From a virus: 64,000 nucleotides of DNA. Positions 24,701 through 34,147 of this stretch are shown here, piece by piece (position 1 is the stretch's first letter; each line of letters starts with the position of its first letter). Position numbers and translations under genes: made by a program. The DNA lies in the IMG/VR virus record IMGVR_UViG_3300009181_000043, positions 1 to 64,000 of that record; one strand, written 5' to 3'. A model generated the notes under the pieces. The model saw nothing but the letters and a program-made list of their open reading frames with translations, searched no databases and had not been told where the DNA came from.

Positions 24701-26216
24701 GCCTGATAAGAACACTGTATACAGAAATCTGTTGTACTTCTGGAGCTTTGATACTCCTATAGATTTGTGGTCGCACACATCATCCATCGACTATAAGTGG
24801 GTACCTAACCAAAATGTTTATTACCAATTGTCTGGTAGTCCGCACACAAACGCATTCAAGGCATATAATTTTACTGGAGAATTGGTGACACAGCCATACC
24901 CATCATGTATACCAGCAATACAATCAAAGTTTCCATATCAATTTGATAGAATTGTTATTAAACAGGCCATCAACGCAAACAATTTTGGGCCCAACTATAA
25001 GAACAACGTCAAGATCAACAAGATCAAAGAGTTTGCAACATCCAACTTGGTGCCTTATGATTATAGCACCAAGACGAATGACATTGTTGGTAGTGATAGT
25101 AACGTAGTAGGGTTCTATATTAGCCCATACACATATCTTGAAAATAAGATTGAGAAATTCCTTGGTAAAGATGGTATCACTGATGTTATTGGTGATCCAA
25201 AATATCTGACCAGTCAAAACTATCCAGAGCTAAAGCAATTGCAATTGGATTTTTCATTGACCAATCAAAAGTATATCTACCCACAAGAATTTTACAGCAC
25301 CTACAAGTTCTACATTGACTTCTCAATCTTTGATTATTTACAAAATGTTGTTCCAAACCGTGCGTCTTTGAAACGTGGGTTGTTGATTGAACCGTCGTTG
25401 TTGGAACGTAAGAAGTTCAACTATAAAGATCTAACTTATACAGTTCCAACATTCACAACCTCAAGTTTTTCTCTGAGTAATATCGCATCATTTAGTGCAA
25501 GCTATACCACGGGCGGCTTGATGAGCATTGCCGTTGGATCGGAACCTGTGTATAGTGGGGATCATAATACATACAATTTCTCAAGGTTTGAGATTCCGGA
25601 CATCATTGATAACCGAGACTTCATGTTTGCTAAGTATGGTAAGTATATATTTACCGATGTGAATGGTTTCAACATTCGAGACACACACAACATACCCGAT
25701 CATGAATACTATCAAGCTGTCAACAACAATGGTAAAGTAGTTGGATTCACATCAAGTTTTGATAGAGTGGAAGTTATTGGATCAGGATCAATTACTGGGT
25801 CTGGTGCTTTTACCAACAGATATTACGGTTTACAAAATAGCGGTTATTCACAACGCCACTTAAGCAAAATTAATATGCCTGGGTCTCGCTATCGCTATCA
25901 AGCAGTTAGTGGTAGCAATTACATTATACTCAATGGTGTAAAAACTTTGGCACCAGCAAAAACTAGATTCTATACTTATATTAAGGGTAAGAATGATTAT
26001 ACTACGACTGTAAATCGTAACGGTTTACCAAACGGTTCACAACCAGTGATCACCATTCCCGGATTCTTGAGTTTCAATATCAGCAGCAGCACATTCCCAA
26101 CAAACGGCACAACAACTGGGTCAATTGATAGCCCAAATAGTCTGTTTGTTCAAGTACCACTGACAGCATCAGTACAAAATAGTGCCAGCCTGAATATGTA
26201 TATCATGAATTTATAG
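21705..26216 (+). CDS. Giant baseplate/tail-tip protein (LamG-like)
   Basis: A 1503-residue protein, the largest in the window. The N-terminal part is folded with many Tyr and Asn. Around residues 500-540 is a helical stretch. NRFANNLPYIYKTKGTATSLELLTSLFGIP, near residues 670-700, resembles the P2 gpI-like tail domain. A LamG-like beta sandwich with a second adhesive domain probably follows (VEEFSGFNTFEGTFRFKSNN; LSVNQYEGSLLNFHSERTR; FRGNIDKIKVFTDTL). The C-terminus is Ser/Gly/Thr-rich. By position it matches the gp7/gp10 part of a T4 baseplate, but direct homology is not clear. Confidence 0.7.
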   Translation: MPYSYLTFDDTSLNSGIASGSYFPQNLQELYEQKFVNKERYFGTADSDLIEFSLYNSAQEVVAFNRVVPTVSYSVISGTYYDINNKLSYYNFAKPFTNFVKYNNELLLNTQNNLKKVQISPGLYYVLYNFVRNVAGNNKNKLVIKEISPSRTELRLSFAFNPTLSANGALDATKTSAFADKKYLFLQISTLVNQVIDNNPISQNFVNNTGNFNYVKIAQNLGLKSTAELQTFINDTYIGFDKIQNLSTVVDQTILQTSKFIGIDDQLKNFTYTYNSTEFSEADILLAFKTIVTKVSQDRILQKTSINSVQLQNILDLFVKVIYTDWLLPQMTMLLDDYANRFFGLYKNALNFDSGELIKILTHTSYLNPADGRTNVQIKLDAPLPLNFDVQTTCWISNISIAPVYFKTNLFVDPISRKVYLNGVNFDVVVDTANPTNDKFANHTVDTLTSAKANLQQKINDLLIDYDAFNNFIVYSSAELRTKIAKNKILEYNKKENQKNAIAARADSANSTISASYSLEKQSLVQDQINLLTSFDEYESYLFFNTSSIDDKIADGVAYDKDNLDSLINQLPAYIQEDGNSADYLKFTSMVGHFFDNILVYIKKFPKTYPLGVSELSDYPKNFLDELLNSFSWNTNNFKLQNSDLTQYLFNQSQASGSLSSSYFDYGKTLLNRFANNLPYIYKTKGTATSLELLTSLFGIPSELIQIREYGSTDVNVNRVNYFDYDDVLYLTKLDSNKYLTFNYTGSEYKYVVNSPYTITNPSLTTPDTIISLTSSRGEVEEFSGFNTFEGTFRFKSNNYYADQKIPVVKKVRNGKIDWFVYIKKTKQTDSGILVFDFHPDTGLASTNFTSSLKTDELPFLNGNMFTFMVTRDFLPGATYDTLPNVVNATAPITYTIGATTYTAITSSYTSSNSAKFAPLNYTLSVNQYEGSLLNFHSERTRTLTFAQNQYFSSGSYYIGNYNSNVEFRGNIDKIKVFTDTLSTDDFGEHSYNVDSISTPDKNTVYRNLLYFWSFDTPIDLWSHTSSIDYKWVPNQNVYYQLSGSPHTNAFKAYNFTGELVTQPYPSCIPAIQSKFPYQFDRIVIKQAINANNFGPNYKNNVKINKIKEFATSNLVPYDYSTKTNDIVGSDSNVVGFYISPYTYLENKIEKFLGKDGITDVIGDPKYLTSQNYPELKQLQLDFSLTNQKYIYPQEFYSTYKFYIDFSIFDYLQNVVPNRASLKRGLLIEPSLLERKKFNYKDLTYTVPTFTTSSFSLSNIASFSASYTTGGLMSIAVGSEPVYSGDHNTYNFSRFEIPDIIDNRDFMFAKYGKYIFTDVNGFNIRDTHNIPDHEYYQAVNNNGKVVGFTSSFDRVEVIGSGSITGSGAFTNRYYGLQNSGYSQRHLSKINMPGSRYRYQAVSGSNYIILNGVKTLAPAKTRFYTYIKGKNDYTTTVNRNGLPNGSQPVITIPGFLSFNISSSTFPTNGTTTGSIDSPNSLFVQVPLTASVQNSASLNMYIMNL

Positions 26217-26262
26217 TATCTATTTTGGAAAAAAACCGAATTCATTTGATAATTATTTGTAT

Positions 26263-26904
26263 ATGGCATACTTAGACAACAACGTAATTACGATTAACGC
26301 CGTTTTGACAAAAAAGGGTCGTGAAATCCTAGCAAAAGCTGGAGGTTTGAATATCACAGCATTCGCACTGGCGGACGATGAGATCGACTACACACAATTT
26401 AACCCAACACATCCATTGGGTAGTGCGTATTATGATATTGCCATCCGTAACACTCCGGTTATGGAACCAATCACCGACGAGACCCAATTGATGAAATATA
26501 AGTTGGTGACTCTCAATGAGGGCGTGACCGCAGTTCCAACGATCAGCGTTGCACAAACCGTCATTACGGTCTCTCGTGATTATACAGGAGAAATCTCAAT
26601 CAGTCCAAGTACCAACCCAACATACAATGTTACGTTGGGATATACAGCAATTCTATCCAACAAGAATGTGGGTACGTTGATTGTCACCGAAACCAACAGT
26701 TTGAATTCTACAACGGCAACGGTTCCCTCATTTGCTGGCGATTTAACATCACAAACTTCTCAGGCTGTTGTTGGTAATAAGTTTAGATTTGTTCCAAATG
26801 CATCTTTGGCAAAAACAACAACAACCAACATCACTGTCATTGGTAATGAAAGTGGTGGCAACACAGCAATTACAGTGACGGTTACCGTTCCATCATCAAA
26901 CTAA
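26263..26904 (+). CDS. Structural protein with Ig-like C-terminus
   Basis: A 213-residue protein. The N-terminal 90 residues (VLTKKGREILAKAGGLNITAFALADDEIDY) form a compact domain that I associate with conserved phage tail or baseplate proteins of unknown name. The C-terminal 110 residues are alternating Thr/Val strands (ISVAQTVITVSRDYTGEISI; TTNITVIGNESGGNTAITVTV) typical of immunoglobulin-like folds. A start at 26257 adds only two residues. ATG 26263 is preferred. Confidence 0.65.
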   Translation: MAYLDNNVITINAVLTKKGREILAKAGGLNITAFALADDEIDYTQFNPTHPLGSAYYDIAIRNTPVMEPITDETQLMKYKLVTLNEGVTAVPTISVAQTVITVSRDYTGEISISPSTNPTYNVTLGYTAILSNKNVGTLIVTETNSLNSTTATVPSFAGDLTSQTSQAVVGNKFRFVPNASLAKTTTTNITVIGNESGGNTAITVTVTVPSSN

Positions 26905-26912
26905 ACTAGACT

Positions 26913-28019
26913 ATGATTTTTAGCCAATTTACAGCAGACGACATTGTAGTGGGAAGAATAAACCAAGTATCATCGGGTCTATTCGGATCTGGAAGTTTGT
27001 ATTTGAGCCAATCTGCGTTCACCACATCTTCAGCCCAAGCCAATACGATGATTGGTGCAAACCAATTTGACGTGCGCAATGGTCAATATTATACCAACGT
27101 ATATGCCGGTGGAGATCTCTACTTTTCTATTGCTTATGGTGATTATGCAAATACTGGTAGCTCAAAGTATGACAGTACTGCGGTCACTGCGGCAAGTAGG
27201 GTTTTGACCAACGAAACCAAGGTAATTTATTCTCAATACAGAAATACTCTGTTGCAACCCGGCGACAACTTTTTCTCGTTTGCATCTGGTAGCGTGTCTA
27301 CACCACAAGACAGCCAAGCAATTTTTGTGATGAATTTTGCATCTGACAAGATCAAGGACCAAATTGATCCAGGTCAAATACAAATCAATTTCTTGGGAAC
27401 TAAAGGTCAATATTCTTTTATTGACGATTCATCGGTTGTAAATAAGCAACAAAGTGTGTATAATCTGATCTCTGGATCTGTTGTCAGTGGTGTACCAACA
27501 CCATACACTAATAATGGTGCATTCGCCGCAAAATATGAGGGTATTGGTTTATTTTATCCAACAAACGGTGTAGTTGTTTTCAATGCTTTGAATTTACAAG
27601 CCCGTGTTGGTATTAACGCTGCTATTGCAGATCGTGCGGGTAATTCAAATAATGGATCAATTACATTCCAAAGTTTCTGGCGTGTTTGGACCCACGATTT
27701 ATTTTTAAGACTTAAACAAAGCACAAAGCCAATGGCTGTGCGTAAGAGTGAATTTGTTCCCAGCACCAATTATTTCGTGCGTGTCAAGAACAAACAGTTC
27801 AATTATAGTAATAATCCAACATTTGTGTCGGATGGTACCGATGGTAAGACTAAAGGTACCATTGTTTATCAAGATTTGATCAATAACCCACGAACATACA
27901 TCACTGGGGTTGGTTTGTATGATACAAACAATGAATTGATTGCTATTGGTAAAGTCAGTAGACCAGTTCAAAAGAGCTTTGATTCTGAACTTTTGTTGAA
28001 AGTCAGAATTGATTTCTAA
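26913..28019 (+). CDS. Virion structural protein / adhesin
   Basis: A 368-residue, Ser/Asn/Tyr-rich protein with beta-strand character and no membrane segments. Its last 45 residues (RTYITGVGLYDTNNELIAIGKV...) resemble the C-terminus of the 36595-39015 protein (APYITDVGLYAGADLVAIGKI...), so the two share a terminal domain, perhaps for docking on the same tail part. It forms an operon with the preceding gene (8-nt gap). No family is recognised. Confidence 0.65.
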   Translation: MIFSQFTADDIVVGRINQVSSGLFGSGSLYLSQSAFTTSSAQANTMIGANQFDVRNGQYYTNVYAGGDLYFSIAYGDYANTGSSKYDSTAVTAASRVLTNETKVIYSQYRNTLLQPGDNFFSFASGSVSTPQDSQAIFVMNFASDKIKDQIDPGQIQINFLGTKGQYSFIDDSSVVNKQQSVYNLISGSVVSGVPTPYTNNGAFAAKYEGIGLFYPTNGVVVFNALNLQARVGINAAIADRAGNSNNGSITFQSFWRVWTHDLFLRLKQSTKPMAVRKSEFVPSTNYFVRVKNKQFNYSNNPTFVSDGTDGKTKGTIVYQDLINNPRTYITGVGLYDTNNELIAIGKVSRPVQKSFDSELLLKVRIDF

Positions 28020-28028
28020 GATGACATC

Positions 28029-28038
28029 CTATTTATAT
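28029..28038 (+). promoter_or_regulatory. Putative late promoter octamer (CTATTTATAT)
   Basis: TATTTATA at 28030-28037 ends 5 nt before the ATG at 28043. It is flanked by the inverted pair CATCC (28025) and GGATG (28041), so the start codon could be held in a small hairpin. Confidence 0.45.
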
Positions 28039-28042
28039 TGGG

Positions 28043-29653
28043 ATGATCAAATTTTTTAGAAATCAGGACATTATTGTCACTGCGTTTACGATTGCCAAGC
28101 AACAAACACTCAATAGTGTTGTAAATGACTTGATTCTCGCAAACGATGGCGACGATCTATTTCCATTGGTTGCCCCAATTCTTGGTTGCAACGATAATGT
28201 TTCTGGTAGCTGTGAATCCAACGGTGTAGATGGGTATTTGGCACTAACTCAATACGGCGACCCAATTGATTTTCAAATCGGAAAATACGTACCATCTAGT
28301 TCAGTTTTTTATCCAAGTGGTAGTACCAATTTTAATGTTCAAAACAATCCGTTGAACTTGGATGGTACTTATCAACGCCAAGTTTATAATACAGCCAAAA
28401 AGATGTATTATAACAACTACAACAATGCCTACAATATTTTTGGATTTGATGGATATGATACCAGCAAAGCATCATTGGATCTGACCAATGAATTTTCCGC
28501 AGTTAATTTACGCATCAATCAAACGGGCGATACCATCCGCCCAAATACATTGGTGATCAACAACCAGACAGGCGATATTGTTGCAGATATAATTGATGAC
28601 GGTAATTATAACTTAAAACTATCCGGATCATTTTTTATCGATAAATACGAGCTTGATCCAAGCTCATTGGATTTGACCCGACCAACTGGACTATGTGGTT
28701 TGGGTGGATATTTGGTGAATAGTGCATCGTGTGGCCCATGTGTGAGTCCAACGCCAACACCAACACCAAGTTTAACACCCACACCAAGTTTAACACCCAC
28801 ACCAAGTTTAACAGCAACGCCAAGCTTAACACCTACGCCCACTCCAACTCCAAGCTTGACCGCAACTCCAAGCTTGACCGCAACTCCAAGCTTGACCGCA
28901 ACTCCAAGCTTGACTGCAACACCTAGTGTGACTGCAACTAGAACAGCAACTCCAAGCTTGACTGCAACACCTAGTGTGACTGCAACTAGAACAGCAACTC
29001 CAAGCTTAACAGCAACTCCAAGCTTAACAGCAACACCTAGTGTGACTGCAAGTCCAGCAGCAAGTCCAGCAGCAAGTCCAGCAGCAAGTCCAGCAGCAAG
29101 TCCAGCAGCAAGTCCAGCAGCAAGTCCAGCAGCAAGCTTGACACCTACTCCAAGCTTGACACCTACTCCAACACCCACAGCAAGTCCAGCAGCTGCGGCG
29201 TTCTTCTACATCGAATTGGAAGCAGCTGGTAGTTGTTCATATGAACCCGGCAGTGATCCACAAACTTTTTGTGACGCATCTGTGGCTGTTGATACCACGG
29301 TTAATAACTATTCGGTGGGTGCGGCCGTAATGCAAGTGGTAAGCAGTGGCATAGCAATACCATGCACGGTCTCCGGCGCCGGCAACTCGGTAATTACTGC
29401 TACACTTAAATATACGACTGGATTTGTATCAGTGTCCGATTCCGGAACCGCGTACACATATACAATACATAATTCTGTTACTGGTGGTGATCCATCGGTT
29501 TGTGGTATTCAAGATTTTGGTCCGAACAACATATCATATGATACTTTGATTAATAAAATAACCTATGCCGAAACCTACCCTGGCTTAATGCCAGATGGAA
29601 TAACGGCTCGGGATGGTAGTAGCGCGCGACCATACTTAACTTCGCTGATATAA
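28043..29653 (+). CDS. Fibre-like protein with Thr/Pro/Ser repeat stalk
   Basis: A 536-residue protein. An N-terminal domain of about 230 residues ([19 protein letters not shown]...) ends in a Cys-containing segment. Then come about 145 residues of TPTPS, SLTAT, VTAT and SPAA repeats, followed by a compact C-terminal domain of about 155 residues with several Cys. Proline-rich stalks of this kind hold a terminal domain away from the particle. Thr and Ser are also common sites for O-glycosylation, notable because a glycosylation cassette follows. The repeats are likely to vary in number. Family not recognised. Confidence 0.7.
   Translation: MIKFFRNQDIIVTAFTIAKQQTLNSVVNDLILANDGDDLFPLVAPILGCNDNVSGSCESNGVDGYLALTQYGDPIDFQIGKYVPSSSVFYPSGSTNFNVQNNPLNLDGTYQRQVYNTAKKMYYNNYNNAYNIFGFDGYDTSKASLDLTNEFSAVNLRINQTGDTIRPNTLVINNQTGDIVADIIDDGNYNLKLSGSFFIDKYELDPSSLDLTRPTGLCGLGGYLVNSASCGPCVSPTPTPTPSLTPTPSLTPTPSLTATPSLTPTPTPTPSLTATPSLTATPSLTATPSLTATPSVTATRTATPSLTATPSVTATRTATPSLTATPSLTATPSVTASPAASPAASPAASPAASPAASPAASPAASLTPTPSLTPTPTPTASPAAAAFFYIELEAAGSCSYEPGSDPQTFCDASVAVDTTVNNYSVGAAVMQVVSSGIAIPCTVSGAGNSVITATLKYTTGFVSVSDSGTAYTYTIHNSVTGGDPSVCGIQDFGPNNISYDTLINKITYAETYPGLMPDGITARDGSSARPYLTSLI
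28746..29190 (+). repeat. In-frame tandem repeats (TPS/SPAA stalk)
   Basis: Short units recur many times: ACTCCAAGCTTGACCGCA-type 18-mers, ACACCCACACCAAGTTTA and, from about 29050, the 12-mer AGTCCAGCAGCA. Near-identical DNA copies imply recent expansion, and slippage is likely. Confidence 0.9.
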
Positions 29654-29721
29654 ATTGAGTAATATAAAAATAATGATGGGGGTGGTGGTGTATATGTAAA
29701 TTAGAACACATTAACACTGTT

Positions 29722-32334
29722 ATGCCCAAAATATTTATTCAAATTGCTAGTTATAGAGATCGTGAATTAATTCCAACGATCAAAAATTGCATAGAAAATG
29801 CAAAATACCCAGAAAATTTAGTGTTTGCATTGGGTTGGCAGCATGACGAAACAGAGACTCTGGGTGAATATGCTACAGATCCACGATTCAAAATTATAGA
29901 TATTCCCTACCAAGAGAGTCAGGGTGTTTGTTGGGTCCGACACCAATTGAATTTGTTGTATTCCGATGAAGAATATTGTTTGCAGTTGGATAGTCACCAT
30001 CGGTTTGCCAAAAATTGGGATGAGCAGGCCATTGGAATGTTACAAGATCTACAAGCCGCTGGATATGCTAAACCTCTTTTGACTGCATATATTCCATCAT
30101 ATGAACCAGCCAATGATCCTGTTGGTAGAGGTACTGAGCCTTGGATGATAGGTTTTGATCGGTATTTACCCGAGGGACCAATATTTCCATCACCATCGGT
30201 TATACCCAACCATAAAAATCTGACTTTGCCAATCCCGGCAAGATTTTTCTCGGGTCATTTTGCATTTGCACATGGATCTTTTGTGAAGGAAGTTGTATAT
30301 GACCCAAATCTTTATTTTCACGGCGAAGAAATCAACATGTCGGTTCGTGCGTATACCCACGGATACGATTTGTTTCATCCACACAAGGTCATAGCATGGC
30401 ATTATTATCACCGAAATGGTGCTGTAAAGCAGTGGGACGATGACAAGATTTGGGGCGAAAGAAACACATCATCACATTTGCGCACCAGAAAACTGTTTGG
30501 TATGGATGGTGAAACCCAAAATATTGATTTTGGTATTTATGGTTTTGGTACAACCAGAACTCTTACCGATTACGAAAACTATGCGGGTGTTAGATTTAGA
30601 GATCGTGCCGTGCAACAATACACATTGGATAGAAATATTGCGCCGAATCCTATTATTACAGATGCGGCTGAGTATGCAGCGTCGTGGTTGCACATTTTCA
30701 AGTTCTGTATTGATATGCACGTTGATAGTGTTCCAGACAACGATTATGATGCGTGGATCATTGCTTTCAAAAATGTGGATGGTGTAGAAATTGTTCGCTG
30801 CGATGCCGATGAAAATGAAGTTAATTCTTTTAAGGCATCAAATCCATCGGATAAGTGGTATAGAATTTGGCGAACATTTCACACAAAGGAGGTACCACAC
30901 ACTTATGTGTTCTGGCCTCACAGCAAATCAAAGGGATGGATGGAAAAAATTGAACGGATTATTCCCGGACCAACAAAATTGATTCCTCGTTCACCAGATC
31001 CTGTGAGTTTGTGGAAAGGTAAAGGTTCCGAAAAAAAGGATCAACCTAAAAAGGTGGTGTTCAATAAAAATCCAAACAAACGCAAAATATTTGTACACAT
31101 ACCAGCATACAGAGATCCCGAATTGTTGCCCACAATTGAAAGTGCATTAAAAAATGCAGCTCATCCAGACCGATTGGTTTTTGGTATATGTCATCAATCC
31201 AACAAGAGTGATAAGTTTGTCACCGACATTGATAAGTTCAGATCTGATCCTAGATTTAGAATTATTGATATGGACTATACAGATGCAAAGGGTCTTCCGT
31301 TTGCTAGATATCAAGTCAATACAATGTTGCTTAATGAGGAGTATATTTTGCAATTGGATAGCCATCACAGATTCAATGTTGGTTGGGATTCTACACTGAT
31401 TGAAATGCACGATGGTCTCAAAGCTGCTGGTGTCAAAAAACCACTTTTAGGTGGATATCTACCGTTCTACGATCCCGCAAATGATCCTGCGTTGCGAACC
31501 AATGAACCATGGCAATCAGTGGCATCGTGTTTTTATCCACACGGAACCTTGTTCATAAGACCAGCGGGCTTTAGAAACTTGGTTGATCTTAAAGAACCAG
31601 TACCGGCAAGATTTTTATCGGGGCATTTTTGTTTCGGCGACAATCATTGGGCTACCACAATTAAGCACGACTCAGATATATTCTTTAGTGGCGAAGAAAT
31701 CAATCTTACGGTCAGATCATATACACATGGTTATGACATCTACCATCCACACAAAGTTGTTATTTGGCATTCAATGGCTAGAAAAGAACGTGATGGTATA
31801 CTTGTGTGGGATGATCAAGCCAAACGTGGTGAAAATTGGTCGGACTCTCAAAACAAATCCCGAGCAAAAATCAGACAGTTGCTTCAGACCGAATACAATG
31901 GTTATGATTTGACTGGATACAATCTTGGTAAAGACCGAACGCTGCATGATTATGAGTTGTATGCTGGTATTTGCTTCAAGGAAAAGTCAATGCAGCAATA
32001 TACGATGGATAATCATCTACCACCAAATCCACCGATGTCTGAACAAAAATGGAAAGATTCACTGAAGAAGTCTTTTTATTATCTAGTTACCATTACGAGA
32101 CAACAACTGCCCGGTGACGATTATAGTAGTATTTTGGTGGCATTTGATGATGATCAGGGCAAGGCCGTGGCCAGTAAATACATTACCGGCAAACAATTGA
32201 GCGACTTCGTGCAAAATAAGACTAATATTCACTATGAAGAATATTTTTCGGCTGATAGATGGCCAAGTAAAGTTGTGTATTGGGGTCTAAGCACATCAAG
32301 GGGTTGGGCAGAACGAGTAGAAATAAAACTATGA
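29722..32334 (+). CDS. Tandem-duplicated GlcNAc-type glycosyltransferase
   Basis: An 870-residue protein made of two homologous halves (about 1-430 and 454-870), each beginning with IFIQIASYRDRELIPTIKN or IFVHIPAYRDPELLPTIES. Each half carries LQLDSHHRF, ARFFSGHFAFAHGSF or ARFLSGHFCFGDNHW, and GEEIN...YTHGYD. These features match the GlcNAc-transferase family PF11397 (GT-A fold), in which a short acidic segment binds metal and UDP-sugar. Each half ends in a second conserved domain. Target unknown, presumably a virion protein or cell glycan. The stop overlaps the next ATG (ATGA). Confidence 0.85.
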   Translation: MPKIFIQIASYRDRELIPTIKNCIENAKYPENLVFALGWQHDETETLGEYATDPRFKIIDIPYQESQGVCWVRHQLNLLYSDEEYCLQLDSHHRFAKNWDEQAIGMLQDLQAAGYAKPLLTAYIPSYEPANDPVGRGTEPWMIGFDRYLPEGPIFPSPSVIPNHKNLTLPIPARFFSGHFAFAHGSFVKEVVYDPNLYFHGEEINMSVRAYTHGYDLFHPHKVIAWHYYHRNGAVKQWDDDKIWGERNTSSHLRTRKLFGMDGETQNIDFGIYGFGTTRTLTDYENYAGVRFRDRAVQQYTLDRNIAPNPIITDAAEYAASWLHIFKFCIDMHVDSVPDNDYDAWIIAFKNVDGVEIVRCDADENEVNSFKASNPSDKWYRIWRTFHTKEVPHTYVFWPHSKSKGWMEKIERIIPGPTKLIPRSPDPVSLWKGKGSEKKDQPKKVVFNKNPNKRKIFVHIPAYRDPELLPTIESALKNAAHPDRLVFGICHQSNKSDKFVTDIDKFRSDPRFRIIDMDYTDAKGLPFARYQVNTMLLNEEYILQLDSHHRFNVGWDSTLIEMHDGLKAAGVKKPLLGGYLPFYDPANDPALRTNEPWQSVASCFYPHGTLFIRPAGFRNLVDLKEPVPARFLSGHFCFGDNHWATTIKHDSDIFFSGEEINLTVRSYTHGYDIYHPHKVVIWHSMARKERDGILVWDDQAKRGENWSDSQNKSRAKIRQLLQTEYNGYDLTGYNLGKDRTLHDYELYAGICFKEKSMQQYTMDNHLPPNPPMSEQKWKDSLKKSFYYLVTITRQQLPGDDYSSILVAFDDDQGKAVASKYITGKQLSDFVQNKTNIHYEEYFSADRWPSKVVYWGLSTSRGWAERVEIKL

Positions 32335-33158
32335 ATGTTGATATTAGCAACATACGTTTTGTTTACTTTACAAACGAGACCAATATTCCATTGTTAAAAT
32401 TGACATTGCCGAATTTTTTCAAATATAATGATTTGGAGAATATAAAAGTCAGTGTTATATCCAATAATTATGCGGATGACATTTTACCTTATAGTAATGC
32501 GGTTCAATATTTGAATGGTAGTACACCATTTCATACAAACGGAAAGCATTTTAGTAATTCTTTGAAAAATACTCTATCTAAAATACAAGAAGAGTATATT
32601 TTTTTATTGCTTGACGATTTCTTTTTCATAAATGACACCAAATTTAACGATTTGCAAAAATTAATGGAATTTATAGTTGCTGAGAATGTTGATTATTTTG
32701 GATTTGATGATGTGGCGGGAACTGAAATATACGATTGGTCTCCGTATGAAAAGGAAAATTACCCATTTGGAAAAGGGTCTCTTTATTATAGAGACAACAA
32801 TTATAGATATTTACACAGTTTGCAACCAACAATTTGGAAGCGAAAATCACTAATGGCATTGTGTGACAGATGGGAGTTTAGTGTAAATGAGTTGGATGAA
32901 ACTCTACCACAAATTAAGCAAGAAAATAAGTTGAAGTGTTTTGGTAACAATCAACTATCACATTTTACATACACATCGCCGGGCGATTACTTTGTTATAG
33001 CTTACGTGGAAATAATACGCCATGGTGTATTACAACACTACAAAAATGGATTCGCAGGCACAGATTATCCTGTATTTAGTTTTATTGACCAATTGATTAA
33101 TGAGCATGATTTGTTGAATAAATCCGAGTATCAAAAAATATTACACAACATCACATGA
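32331..33158 (+). CDS. Probable glycosyltransferase
   Basis: A 275-residue protein. It opens with IRFVYFTNETNIPLLKLTLPNFFKY, resembling GT-A Rossmann-like starts, and has EEYIFLLLDDFFFIND, where the Asp-Asp could serve as the metal-binding motif. The region SLQPTIWKRKSLMAL also recalls glycosyltransferases. By eye it is more AT-rich than the structural genes. It overlaps both neighbours by 4 nt (ATGA), so the cassette is translated as a block. ATG 32331 is chosen over an in-frame upstream start at 32280, which is inside the preceding gene. Confidence 0.65.
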   Translation: MNVDISNIRFVYFTNETNIPLLKLTLPNFFKYNDLENIKVSVISNNYADDILPYSNAVQYLNGSTPFHTNGKHFSNSLKNTLSKIQEEYIFLLLDDFFFINDTKFNDLQKLMEFIVAENVDYFGFDDVAGTEIYDWSPYEKENYPFGKGSLYYRDNNYRYLHSLQPTIWKRKSLMALCDRWEFSVNELDETLPQIKQENKLKCFGNNQLSHFTYTSPGDYFVIAYVEIIRHGVLQHYKNGFAGTDYPVFSFIDQLINEHDLLNKSEYQKILHNIT

Positions 33159-34117
33159 ATTTAGACATCGTATATGAATTTGGAGGAACGGAGTGGGTGT
33201 ACAAATCTGTATTTGAAAAATACTCAAAATATTGTGTTGAAAATCTTAAAGATATTGATGTTCAAATCAAAAATAGCAGACGTTACGATCCAACGTGTGG
33301 TACCAACAATAAGTATGGGCCATTTTACATGATGGTTGTTAACCGAGATACTAAAAAGTATATTTTAATCTCGTATTGGGATAAACTGGTAGATGTTGTT
33401 AGACATAATAACGTTACAAATTTTGATTTGGAAAATTGTGTGGAAATAATAACGAGTGCTGGAACGCACGAAAATGATTTTTGTTACACACCAATAAATT
33501 TTGACTACACACCGTTTAGTTATATTGGCAATATAATTACAAATGAAACTGAAATTGATCGATTGTATAACTCATGTGTAGAAAAAACTCATGAAGACCG
33601 CCTAAAATTCAGAGGATACTTATATGGGTTCCGAGATTTTTTAAGTAACGATACTAGATTTGATATAATTGACTGTCGAGGTCCAAACCAATACAGACAC
33701 AATAACGATTATGTCAGAGAACTATCCAAATCAACAATCAATTTAAGTCTAAATGGTGCCGCCGAAATTTGTTATCGAGATATGGAAATATTAGGTTTGG
33801 GAAATGCGTTGTTTAGATTTGAGTTATCAACCAAGTTTCACAATCCACTTATTCCCAATCACCATTATATATCCGTACCACACAGCGACATAAAATATAA
33901 TCCCGGCGACGTATTTGAATATTACAAAAAATTGAGTGATAGATTGTTTGATAGATTTGAACAAGTAAAAAATCAACACGACTTTATAAAGTTTGTGTCA
34001 GATAATGGTAGGCGTTGGTATATAGAAAATGGCACTGTGGACGCAAACGTGAAGCTGCTGACGCAATTAGTAGATTTTACCAAATTAAAAGAAATCTATC
34101 AACTCAATCCGCCATAA
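33155..34117 (+). CDS. Probable glycosyltransferase (GT-B-like)
   Basis: A 320-residue protein. The C-terminal half has ELSKSTINLSLNGAAEICYRDMEILGLGNALFR, which resembles the sugar-nucleotide-binding region of GT-B enzymes (an SLNG turn followed by an E-containing helix). The N-terminal half includes YKYILISYWDKL-like strands. Enzyme activity is inferred from this pattern and from the cassette context. It is AT-rich by eye and starts within the stop of the previous gene. Confidence 0.55.
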   Translation: MNLDIVYEFGGTEWVYKSVFEKYSKYCVENLKDIDVQIKNSRRYDPTCGTNNKYGPFYMMVVNRDTKKYILISYWDKLVDVVRHNNVTNFDLENCVEIITSAGTHENDFCYTPINFDYTPFSYIGNIITNETEIDRLYNSCVEKTHEDRLKFRGYLYGFRDFLSNDTRFDIIDCRGPNQYRHNNDYVRELSKSTINLSLNGAAEICYRDMEILGLGNALFRFELSTKFHNPLIPNHHYISVPHSDIKYNPGDVFEYYKKLSDRLFDRFEQVKNQHDFIKFVSDNGRRWYIENGTVDANVKLLTQLVDFTKLKEIYQLNPP

Positions 34118-34147
34118 CTATAATAGTTGTTCACAAATTAAAAATGT

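Noticed and set aside
28606-29178. Long antisense open frame with Gly/Val/Ala repeats
   Set aside because: It is the mirror of the Thr/Pro/Ser repeats; low-complexity DNA leaves the opposite strand open.
28746-29190. CRISPR-like array
   Set aside because: Repeats are adjacent, in frame and without unique spacers, so they are coding repeats.
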